Shown here piece by piece: positions 50,079 to 60,700 of a stretch of DNA of 64,000 bases. The notes under the pieces are model-generated. The model saw only the letters and a list, made by a program, of their open reading frames with translations. It had not been told where the DNA came from and did not search any database. Source of the stretch: Nissolia schottii (Eukaryota; Streptophyta; Magnoliopsida; Fabales; Fabaceae). Within the stretch, counting starts at the first letter, position 1. Every line of letters begins with the position of its first letter. Both the position numbers and the translations under genes were made by a program. Where the stretch lies: positions 124,001 to 188,000 of the forward strand of contig QANU01097637.1 of NCBI GenBank assembly GCA_003254905.1, read 5' to 3'.

Positions 50079-50550
50079 TTCCCTCAGAGCGGAGTGAAAC
50101 TCATGACACTCTTAACTGTGAAGATAGAAACCGAAGGATGAAGGGTACTTTCGGAATTATGAAAACGACGTCGTTTTTGAACGGAGTGGCACCAACGTAA
50201 TTAACTGTAGCTGTGGGGCCTTTTTATTTTGCAGTAGCAAATAGCAAGTGAATGGGAGTGAAGTGAGTGACACACTGAGTTTCTTGCCGGAATGAAGGTA
50301 ATGTTTGATTTGTTGAGAAGATTTTCATCATTTTCATTTTGTTCACTTTATGGGAAGCTGATTTCTTTTTCTACTATTCTTTTTATACAGATTACAAGAA
50401 CTTGCTTTGTTGTCTCTAATTTGAGAAGCATGCTCGTAAATTTCCCTTTTCTGGATTTGGGACAGGAGTTTAGGGTTTCTGTAAGGAAGGATGAACGTTT
50501 AGCTAGTTTGGCTTTGAAGTGAGGAAGCAGTTGAGTTATTTGGGCATGAA
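50079..50550. promoter_or_regulatory. Divergent promoter region between CAF1 and the GT47 gene
   Basis: The two ATGs face away from each other over 472 bases. At 50162-50177 lies a perfect 16-base palindrome, AAAACGACGTCGTTTT, with a GACGTC (ACGT-core) centre, the type of site bound by plant bZIP factors. It is 84 bases from the CAF1 ATG. An ORF at 50292-50522 (76 codons) sits in the presumed GT47 leader and may be a uORF or partly intronic. Confidence 0.55.
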
Positions 50551-50614
50551 ATGTTTACTGTCATGTCTGTTACAGCTCGGAGACTGTATCATGTTGCCAA
50601 TATGCGGCTCTTAG
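50546..50614 (+). promoter_or_regulatory. Overlapping upstream ORF at the GT47 start
   Basis: An ATG five bases before the main ATG opens a 22-codon ORF in another frame that ends inside the coding region. Scanning ribosomes would meet it first, so it could lower initiation at 50551 or favour the later in-frame ATG at 50563 (MSVTARR). Its use is inferred. Confidence 0.4.
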
Positions 50615-53351
50615 TTGTTGGATTATTGGTTGCTATAATAGTTGCTTTCCAATTTTCTGTACTTCCCTCTTGGAGGGTGCATTCTCTGTTTGATGCTGAT
50701 AGGGATGGAGTAGATTTGGATGTCTATCGATCCGCTGCGTCCGATGTCATGCCTAATGTTACCTATGAATCTAATTCAGAAGATGGTGGTCCTAGGAATA
50801 GAGTAGATTTGGACCATGAATTCGTCTCTGATGGGGATAGAAATCATCAAGATGATGTAATTCATAGTTTTACTCAGGAAAGACCCAAGTTTGCGCGTGA
50901 CGGTCCCATTTTGGAGGCTAGAGGAGGTACTAACTTGCAATTTGCATCACAAGGAGTTCCTTCCATGGGCCTAAAAACTCTGAATGCAAATTTGGGCACA
51001 TCTGATCTGTTGATTACTGTGAGACAGTCTTCAAATGGAAGTCGAGTGCAAGGCGTGGAAACGAAACCTCAAAATGAGAATAAGTCTCAGATATTGAAAG
51101 CTCCTTCATACACCTTGAGTAATAAACCTAAGATGGGTGCTTCATCCAAGTTGGCGCGGCCGACTTCGATGACTCAGATGGACTCTTTACTGCTTCAGAG
51201 TCTTAACTCTTATATGGTATGGAGTTCTGCTTTGTGGTTCCATTATGAGTTATTATGGGATTTGTCATGTGTGTGGATACCTAATTTTCATGTATTATGT
51301 ATTTGATGGCAGAGACCCAGGTGGTCTTCTCGAAGCGACCGTGAACTCTTATTGGCCAAACTAGAGATCGAAAATGCTCGTACGGTGCCAAATTCTTCAG
51401 CACTTTATGCACCTATTTTCCGCGATGTTTCCCAGTTTTCAAGGTATGCTAACAGTAGTTTAATGTGTTAGACGTATATATAGCATTGAGTTATAAATTA
51501 TTCTATTTCATTCTTTATACTCTCAATTATGTGTTCTTTCACTGTTATTAGTGTGTTAGTATGATTGCTTTGGCCAGAGTTTTCAATTGCTAAAATGAAC
51601 TCACCGAGCCATATCTAATTTGCTAAGATATGCACACTTTCAACTAGATTTTACCTATACCAGGCAGCAATGGTGTGGAAGTCATTCCATCTGCGCTGGT
51701 CTTCTTTCAGTAGATAATTGAATCATTTCTCTTCATCTGTACTTCAGGAGTTATGAACTCATGGAGCGCAAGCTCAAAGTTTATGTCTACAGAGAAGGAG
51801 AAAAACCTATATTTCACCAACCAAAGATGAGAGGAATTTATGCCTCAGAGGGATGGTTTATGAAATTGATGGAGGGGAATAAATGGTTCATTGTGAGGGA
51901 TCCCCGAAAAGCTCACTTGTTTTACCTGCCATTCAGTTCACAAATGCTAAGGATTACTCTTTCTAAACAAAACCTCAATCGTAAGCAGATGGAGCAATAC
52001 CTTGAGAGATATGTGGAGTTGATTGCAGGAAGATATCGTTTCTGGAACAGAACTGGGGGAACAGACCATTTTCTTGTTGCTTGTCATGATTGGGTGCGCT
52101 TCCATTTCATCACTTTTATCAGTATTCATGTATGTTTGTTAAATAGGTCCATGTTCATATTTAATGAGTTCGTTTTTAATATTGACCTCCCTTCTTTTGG
52201 TACAATAAGATTGACCTCCTTTTAGCAAATGTTGTATGCAACAAGCATTTATCAATTCAGAAATTTGATTAGATCATAAATCAGCATTATAGTTGGATTG
52301 ATCATACTCAAAGCAAGTGCCTCACACACTAATCTAGACGTGTAAGAGTCCTTCTGATTTGAGGACCATGTTTATTGAATGATATGGAAAATTTTTACCA
52401 TTAGTAGGGGTTGTGTGAATAGTTATTATGCTAAGTCATGGATTAATTATTTTTCAAGTGAATCGGGCCAAAATGTCTTGCAATATATCCCACGTGTCTT
52501 ACACATCAAGTTCTTATTCTAAGATAAATTTTGTCTGAAATTTTTTAGCACCATATCTTAGCTAGTGAAAAGGAATGATGGCCCCATACCTATTACTTCA
52601 TGTTGTTGAACCTAGATCTAGGACATCTTAATATTTTCTGCTATATTGACATAATGTATTAATTTGGTGTATGAAACTGCAGGCCTCTCAAATCACAAGG
52701 CAACCAATGAAAAACTGCATTAGGTCTCTCTGCAATGCAAATGTTGCTAAAGGCTTCCAAATAGGCAAAGACACTACTCTACCTGTCACATATATACACT
52801 CTATGATGGATCCACTAAGAGGTTTTGTAGGTAAACCTCCTTCGGAAAGGTCTATTCTGGCCTTTTTCGCGGGAAGCATGCATGGTTACCTCCGTCCAAT
52901 CCTGCTAAAACACTGGGAGAACAAAGAACCCAACATGAAAATCTTTGGTCCTATGCCTCGTGACGCAGAAGGTAAGAGAATTTACATGGAATACATGAAT
53001 AGCAGCAAGTATTGCATATGTGCAAGAGGTTATGAGGTTCACACCCCAAGAATAGTCGAGGCCATTTTTTCTGAGTGTGTCCCGGTTATCATATCAGATA
53101 ATTATGTGCCTCCTTTGTTTGAGGTATTTAACTGGGAAGCGTTTTCGGTATTCGTTCGCGAAAGGGATATTCCGAATCTTAGAGACATACTTCTCTCAAT
53201 CCCAGAAGAGAAGTACCTGGCATTGCATTTGGGAGTTAAGAAGGTTCAGCAGCATTTCCATTGGCACAGAAATCCTGTTAAGTATGATTTGTTTCATATG
53301 ATTCTTCATGCAGTGTGGAACAATAGACTTTCTCAGATTAGACCTAGGTGA
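50551..53351 (+). CDS. GT47 exostosin-family glycosyltransferase (Golgi type II membrane protein)
   Basis: Four exons, 50551-51216, 51313-51443, 51748-52093 and 52683-53351, total 1812 bases and encode 603 aa. The N-terminus has a short basic cytosolic part, then a single membrane anchor (about 19-36, LLVVGLLVAIIVAFQF). A long variable stem follows to about residue 250. The exostosin domain (about 275-590) includes ERKLKVYVYREGEKPIFH, YASEGWFMKLMEG, DPRKAHLFYLPFS, DHFLVACHDW, ILAFFAGSMHGYLRP, SSKYCICARGYEVHTPRIVEA and VPVIISDNYVPPLFEVFNW, and ends FHMILHAVWNNRL. It belongs with probable glycosyltransferases such as At5g25820/At4g32790, thought to act on cell-wall polysaccharides or glycoproteins; the sugar and acceptor are unknown. 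ASQITRQPM replaces the usual APAETR..M after HDW at the exon 3-4 junction, a small local divergence. Transcribed away from CAF1. Confidence 0.9.
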
Positions 53352-55570
53352 TGATGTCGTTGATATTAAAGAGACGCAAGAGACATATAACCAATTGTCT
53401 CTACACAAACATGTAAGTTTTTTAGAGAGATGATTTTTGACGCAACATCATAGTGGGGTTATTGGGATTTAATATGAGCAAAATCATGGACAGTGCAATT
53501 GGAAAGGAAAAGTCCTATTTCATGCATTCAATATGTTGGGAGACTTGACACAAGCTGCATTATGGATTCTTGATGATTGTAAATGAGTCAGTTGAAAGTA
53601 GTCCATAAAGTCAAGAACAATGCACGGTCTTCTGTACTTTTGTGTGAATGGACATTCATGTGTACCATGGACATTCTATGCTAATATTTATTTGGCAGAC
53701 AAATGGCAATGCATTAAATTAGTGACTCGTTATTACTTATAATAATAAAAATGTTTTTTATAGAACTTTTTTTATATAAAACATTAAAAAAAACACTTTA
53801 AATTATATCTAAACATTCTTAAAATTTAAAAGTAGTTTTTTTATTATATAAAAAGTGTTCTATTTTTTCAAAAAACTCGATCCAAATCAACCAGGTGTTG
53901 GTTGGTGCTATAGAACACTGGAGATCTGTACTCACCGCTCATAGATAAAGTTTAATGATCAATTGTTCTTTTTAATTTTTCTCCTATGTCAACTTAATTC
54001 ATGTACTCAATGTTAATATAGTAATACTTGCATATCGGGGGTTAAGAAGGGACTAATGTTCCATTGGAAGTAAACAAAGAATTGACTGAACATATTCACA
54101 TCATTGGCAAATAATTTTACACTGCTATATATATATAAATTATGGTTTAGTTTTAATTGAATTGATTAAATAAGACCACTTAAATTCGAATAGAGTACAT
54201 TCTTTACATTATGAATGCAAGAGAAAGTGCAGTTTTAGTTTCATATTGCACTGCAACTACAAATGCGTTACTTGTTTGGTTGGGCCATGAGTCCATGACT
54301 CTCGTTAGCAATTAGCAGCTACATTTATGGGATGTTTGTATTAAGCTTTGGATTTACATTCTGAATATAATAATTAAGAATATCTTATAAAACTTATTTA
54401 TTTCATCATCAAAATTTCTATAAATATTCGTTTAGATTTCTGACAATGAATTATAAACATATTTGGTTGGTAATATATATATATATATGTATTCTTAGAA
54501 ATATGTATGATATTATCAAAATACTTTTAACAAATTTAATTATATTATTATTATTTTATTTTTAAAATAAAATTGAGGATAAATTAGTATTTTTTATACA
54601 ATTTTCTCATTCACATGACATGAAAAGAAAACATTTTCAACCTTTGAGGTATGAATAAAAATACATAAAAACTTAAGTATATAAATTTTTTAGAAACAGA
54701 AATACATAAACACTTGAGTATATACCTTAAAACAAATGCGACAATAAAACATTCCTAGATGCTCGTTCATTATTGGAAATAAATAAACATACCTTAAAAC
54801 AAACTTTTCCTTCTAAGTTTATGTGTGTTTGTTTTGTGATGGTGTATATGTTATAGAGTGACATCAATTGTTGTATAATCTTATTGGTGATAGATATTTT
54901 AAGCTTAGTTTAAGTTTTACCTGGCTCTGATGTACCATTTCCTTTGTTGTGTCTAAGTTATTATTGTCTTTGATTACTAATGAAGGTTTTATTGACAATA
55001 AAAAAATGCTCAAAGTCCAAACCAGAACCAAAGTGACGAGTAGTGTCCAAAAAAACAAACAAAGAAGACCGTGGTTAAGCCTTGAAATTGAAAAAAAAAA
55101 TTTATATATATAAAAGGAAAAAAAACATTTATTTTTATTTTAAATTCGTGAAGAAAATGCACATGTAAAATATTTAAATTAATTGGCAATTGAATCATAG
55201 CTTCTTCTTCTTTTTTTGGTACTGACAACATATTTTTGTAGTGAATCATAGCTTTGAAGGAGAAAAACAACTAGGCCCATGGCTTTAGGCTTGTAATGTA
55301 CAAACGTACCAAAGAAGCAAAAACTGACAATAGGACCCATTCACATTATGCCTTATGAACCCGTCAAGGGCCCTCTTGATATTTATAACTTAATTGTACG
55401 ACAGGTTTTTCAGCCCATAAAGCCCCTAAGCTTTTGTTTGATGTGGGGAAATATAAATCTAATAGTATAAATAATAAAAGAAATTGACCCCAAAAAAAAA
55501 TTTAAAATAAAATAATAAATGTGAATGTGACTGTACATGTCTAATTCTGATGGTTTTTAAAAAATAATAG
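53352..55570. other. Intergenic downstream of the GT47 gene
   Basis: The first few hundred bases should be the 3' UTR. A (TA)n run lies near 54475-54487. ORFs at 54864-55058 and 55010-55270 have no recognisable homology. Confidence 0.4.
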
Positions 55571-55735
55571 GGTTAATTAAGTTTTTTGCCCCTATAATTT
55601 GGGAAAGTTTGGTTTTGGTCCCTCTATAGAAATTTTAGTCCCTGTAAAATTTGGCAATTTGATTTTGATCCCGGTTAACGTTTGGGACCTGACGGTGATG
55701 ACGTGGCCGTTAGTCCCTGTCAAATCTGATTAGGT
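55571..55735. mobile_element. Transposon terminus related to 43735-43977, opposite orientation
   Basis: It starts 'gggttaatta' and carries several 'ttttagtccctgt/ggtccct' words, the reverse complement of those at 43735-43977. The partner end and target duplication were not found. Confidence 0.45.
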
Positions 55736-56875
55736 TTGCTTTATTAAGTTGTCGATTTCTCACACAATCATAACAAAATAAACCAACATTAATTCAGATG
55801 TTAAAGCGACTAAGAAACCCAATTCTATTTCTAGCAATTAAGTTTATTAGATGAAAGGGTTTAAGTTCAACCTTACTGAGACAGTTTTCACTCGAAACAA
55901 TTAGGTCTAGATTCAAGCCTTAGTTAACCATATTAGACATTGACTTGTGTTCCACTTAATAATGTAGCTTTCACTCACAACATTAAGTCACAAACAACAT
56001 TTAAATAGTTGAACTATAGCTAGCATTAAGCACAAACCAATTCATGAAAATCAAGAAAATAGATAGCTTCATTCATACATAAAGTAGTATGGATACAATT
56101 AGACTATAGCATTGATCACATTCCCAACAACAAGATATTATAAAATCATCTTACAAGTGAGGCTCACAGAGGCAAGTTAAGGATCACTTACCATGACACG
56201 TTCTCACGCCGTCATGACAAGGACCGACATGCTTCTCGATCCTCCTTGGCTTCTGACTTAACTTCCTCTTTGTTGTTCAACAAACTATTAAAGTGCTTAA
56301 GCTAAAAGAAATGAATTTTGGAGAGAAAGTGAGGAATTGAAGTTCTAGAAGTGCCTTTTGGTTGCTGCTCCGGGGTCTCTATTTATAGGCAATTTTCTCG
56401 AGGTCCGCTCAGCGGCCTCAGGGCTCCGCTGAGCGGCGCAGCCTTCTTCATGGTGAAGTTTTGTCAGTTCTGAAAGGTGGCTCTGCTTTGACATTATCCT
56501 GTCCCTGCCGAGCGGCGTGCAGAGCGCTGAGCGGTGTCAGTGCGGCTGCAGAGATTTCAGGGTGACTTGCAGAGCTTGCTTCATCCTCAAGTTACTTCAC
56601 TTTGAAGTAAGGTCCGCTGAGCGACCTTGGTCCTCCGCTGAGCGGTGGCTCGTCTGCTTCCCTTTTTCTTTGTTTTTGTTATGTTTCTCCTCCTGTCCTT
56701 TGCCTCTTTCTTTTTAGGCATTTTGATATGTAATATTTTCATCATTTTAGCTCATTTGTATCCTTGCTTTCTTTTTATGAATTAATTTGCAAAATAGGGA
56801 GAAATTGTTTTGATAATATATGATTTAAAGAAAAACTATTATTATTTAACTTGAAAAAGTATCAAAATATAGTAC
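55736..56875. repeat. Repeat-derived DNA with palindromic CCGCTGAGCGG array
   Basis: Six copies or near copies of the self-complementary word CCGCTGAGCGG occur at 56405-56415, 56426-56436, 56508-56515, 56524-56534, 56614-56623 and 56635-56645, in a locally GC-rich patch. The surrounding sequence has no gene. Similar GC-rich motifs occur in LTRs of large legume retrotransposons as I remember them, so a partial LTR is a possible source. It directly joins the truncated end of the copia element. Confidence 0.5.
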
Positions 56876-59800
56876 CTAACAATAGGCAGCAGCATCTTGT
56901 AAGATGTCTAAGGCATACTTCCTTTCACATAAGGATATGCCTGAGGCGTTTCTAGCTATCTCTAACCCCAGGAAATACTTGGCTTCACCCAGGTCTTTGA
57001 TTTTGAAAGCACCATGGAGAAAAACTTTCATGTCATTGATTGCTGAAATGTTGCTACTATCAATGAGCATGTCATCCACATACACAAATAAAGTAGTGAA
57101 GGATACAGAATTAACCTTGATAAACAAAGAGTGATTTGAATTGGATTGATGATAGCCACATGAGAGGAGGGCATCAAACAATTTTGAAAACCATTGTCTG
57201 CTGGCCTGCTTTAGACCATAGAGTGATTTTTGCAACTGCAGCAGGGAACCCTTGTGGTAGTTGCATATACACCTCCTCATGGAGAACCCCATGTAAGAAA
57301 GCATTATTGAGGTCAAGTTGATGTAAATTCCATTTGTTGATGGAAGTGAGTGCCAATAGCAATCTGACAGTAGTCATTTTTGCTACAAGGCTAAAGGTAT
57401 CCATGTAGTCTGTACCATGTGTTTGGTTATATCCCTTGGCAACTAGGCGGGCCTTGTATCTCTCAATGTTACCATCAGTTTTCAGCTTCACTTTGTACAC
57501 CCATTTGCATTCTATAGGATGTTTACCCTGAGGCAAGTCAAGAAGCTTCCATGTATTGTTCAGTTCTAGAATTGCAATCTCTGCAGCCATGGCATCCCTC
57601 CACCATGCATGCTTAACTGCCTGAGCATAAGAAGTGGGTTCAGAGATTGCAGAGATTGAGAGGGCAAATTTCTGATGAGTAGGGGAAACAACAGCATAGG
57701 AGAGGACGGATTGGATGGGATATGTTACTTCAGGATGAGAGGCAGTTGCTGCAGAGTGTAAGAGATTGCAATGGTAGGCTTGTAGGTATTGAGGAGTGGT
57801 CTTTGGCCTTGATGATCTTCTGGGTGCTGGTTGCTGATCAGAGGCAAGAGTTATGGTAGGTGCTGCTACAGGTACATCAACCAGTGCATCAGGAGGGGGG
57901 CTGATATGAGGAGGAATGGGTGCAGTAGCAGTGGTTGGAATGGATAGGGAGTCCTCTTCTGAATAGTTTGTGGATTGAGAAAGATCAGGGAAGACAAATT
58001 CAGCATTGTGGTCTGATGGAGCAGAATATGGGAAAAAAATTCATAGAAATGTACATTTCTACTCATGAAAATTTCCCTGCTTGTGACGTCATATAAAATG
58101 AACCCCTTTACTCCAGGCCTATAGCCAAGAAATATGCATTTGTGAGCCCTTGGATCAAGCTTAGATCTGTCCCTATGAAGAGAATTTGCAAAAGCAAGGC
58201 AACCAAACACCTTGAGAAATGTCATATCAAGAACTTTATGCAGCAGACAGAAATAGGGGGAATTTTCCTGAAGGACATGAGAAGCTAGCCTATTGATAAG
58301 AAGTGCAGTATGCTGAACTGCAAAAGACCAGAAAGAGGGAGGCAACTTTGCTTGAAACAACAAAGCCCTAGTGACACTCAGCAGATGCTGATGTTTCCTC
58401 TCAACCACAACATTTTGCTGTGGTGTTTCCACACAAGATAATTGATGCACAATGCCCTTTGCAATGAAAAATTCTTTCAAGAGAAATTCAAGGCCATTAT
58501 CACTTCTAACCACCTTAACCACTGAATTAAATTGGGTTTCAACCATCAATAGGAAAACCTTTAAAGCTATAGCAACCTCAGATTTTGCTTTTAGCAAGTA
58601 GAGCCATACATATCTGCTAAGGTCATCCACTATAGTCAGGAAGTATTTATGTCCCTGCATATATAGAAGGTATTGGTAATGGACCAAAAATATCAACATG
58701 AATCATGTCAAATGCATGTAGAGAATGTGAGGAACTAAGGGCAAATGGTAGAGTTTTCTGCCTAGCCAGATGACAAATATCACAAGCATCACCAGATATA
58801 TGAACTCCAGAAGGGACAAAGTCAAACTGCTTATTCATTATTTTCATTTTGTCCCTAGGTATTTGTCCAAGGAGAAAATGCCATAAATCAAACATAGATT
58901 GTTGTACAAAATTGACTGAATGTAAAATTTTGGGAGTGCAGAAAACAGGCTCCTTAAGAATGTATAACCCTTGTTCCACATTAGCAAGTCCAATCTCCTC
59001 TGAGCTGTGGCAATCCTGAATTGCACAAGAGTCAAAGAACACTCTAAGAATGCAATCATTGTTAAGACATATCTTTGTGATTGCAATCAAATTGAAAGCA
59101 AAATCAGGAATCAATAGGACATTTGTAAGACAAAGTCTGTTATTAAAGATAATGGTGCCTGCAACATTGGAAGTTAAAGACTGTCCATTTGGCAAAGATA
59201 TAATGACTGGAGGGTCCAAAATTCTGTGGGAACTGAAAAATGCCATAGAGCTACATATATATGATCAGTAGCCCCTGAGTCAAGAATCCAAGGCATAGAA
59301 GCAATGCTACCTGATAAGTTACCAGAATTGGCTAAATTGATGTGTGATGCAGAGGCTGCTGAGTCAAGTTTCTGAATCAATGCCAATAAAATTTGGTATT
59401 GGTCAGTAGTGAATCCAAACTGGACAGGAGAGGCAGCTGTAGTAGAATTAGCATTGGCAACACAATCAGTTGAATTTTCAGTAGTGACAACATTTGCTCT
59501 CTTGGTAGACTTAAACTTGTAGCCTGCAGGGTAGCTGTGTTTCTTGTAACACTCATCCACTATGTGACCACGAAAACCACAGAAAGTACATTTCTTTCCC
59601 TTGGAATGATTTGTGGATTTCTCATTGCTGGAGTGAGTGGTGGGAGAGGAGAAATTGAGCAACAGTTTTGCATTAGTGGCATGTATAATCTGCCGTTCAT
59701 GTTGAATTACCATGGAGAATACACGGTTGATTGGGGGTAAGGGATCCATGAGAAGGATTTGTGAGCGAACGGTTTGAAAAGAATCATTTAAACCTTTCAA

Positions 59801-60377
59801 GAAACGGATCACTCTATCTGTATCTCTATGTGATCTTATTGCTGAAACAGCACCATGGGAACAGGAAATTGCACAAGAACATGAAGGGAGGGTCTGAACA
59901 CATCAAGTTCATCCCACAAGACTTTCAATTCAGTGAAGAATTTTGTGACAGGGAGTTCACCTTGCTTAAGGGATGCAATCTCCTCTTACAGCTCCGCGAT
60001 GCGAGAGATGTCTCCCTGGGAGAAGCGATGCTTCAATTCTTGCCAAACATCGCATGCCTTATCGATCCATATGATGCTCCGTGCTATGGATGGATCGACA
60101 ACTTTAATCAACCAAGATAGCACCATGTGATTACAGCATTCCCAATGCGGAAACAGAGAAGCAGTTTTGGCAGGGCCAGAATAGAGCCATCAACAAAGGA
60201 GAGCTTGTTCTTGGAGAGTAACGCCATCCTCATGGCTCATGACCAATTGTGATAATTCGGTCCTGTTAGAAGTGAAGAAACGAGCACCAGCGACGGATTC
60301 TCGTTGGAAGAAAGGTGATAAGGTGAGAGTGGATCAAGAGCAGGGTCTTGAAATGAGATAGAACCTGAAGGATCCAT
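56876..60377 (-). pseudogene. Broken gag-pol of the copia element
   Basis: Gag begins near 60377 and meets an in-frame stop at 60237-60239. That stop replaces an expected Arg codon, as a CpG C-to-T change would. The CCHC zinc knuckle (CTFCGFRGHIVDEC) is near 59590. The protease DSGATDH is near 59280. The integrase core with VRSDNG and the family's GPLP segment spans 57866-59246. The reverse transcriptase has [24 protein letters not shown] and the FVYVDDML active-site box over 56876-57590. Several frame changes separate these parts. It would have made the capsid and replication enzymes of a retrotransposon; it is inactive as it stands. Confidence 0.88.
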
Positions 60378-60460
60378 GGCTGCCGTGGAAGAAGATGCAA
60401 TGAATGTAGAGAAAAATTGCAGAGAATTTGAGAGCAGAAGCACTTAACTCGATGATACCA

Positions 60461-60700
60461 TGATAGAAGAGCAAAGTGAGAAAGGTTGGAATGGCAAGAA
60501 GGAAGTGAATGAATGAATTGAGAAGAAAAAATCGTGATCTCTGCATGTGCATATGCATACATATTTATCAGCGGCAATAGTTTGAGATGCAAGCTATCAA
60601 TAAATTCACCAACAACTAACTTAACTGCCCTAACAAATGACATTGATCATAACAAACTTAACTACCCTACATCCAACTCACGTGGATGATTGTTCTCTAA
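60461..60700 (-). repeat. Candidate 5' LTR of the copia element
   Basis: It ends CA immediately before the primer-binding-like TGGTATCATC on the minus strand. The outer edge is placed at 60700, where the minus strand begins TGTTAGAG; a TGTCATTT start near 60642 is an alternative. There is no second LTR to compare. Confidence 0.5.

Larger units (their letters stand above)
56876..60700 (-). mobile_element. Ty1/copia retrotransposon, 3'-truncated and degenerate
   Basis: The element reads right to left. A primer-binding-like site TGGTATCATC (60451-60460 on the minus strand) directly follows a candidate 5' LTR (about 60461-60700, minus strand TGTTAG...CA). Gag and Pol follow in the order zinc knuckle, protease, integrase, reverse transcriptase, which is copia order. 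RNase H and the 3' LTR are missing: coding homology stops at 56876, where unrelated repeat DNA begins. The outer LTR edge is approximate and no target duplication can be tested. Confidence 0.85.

Noticed and set aside
49404..50141. A 245-codon plus-strand ORF rich in Arg and Gly
   Set aside because: It is antisense to the GC-rich first exon of CAF1, which has full homology support.
56405..56645. CRISPR-like repeat array
   Set aside because: Spacing is irregular, the repeated word is a short palindrome, and this is eukaryotic nuclear DNA.
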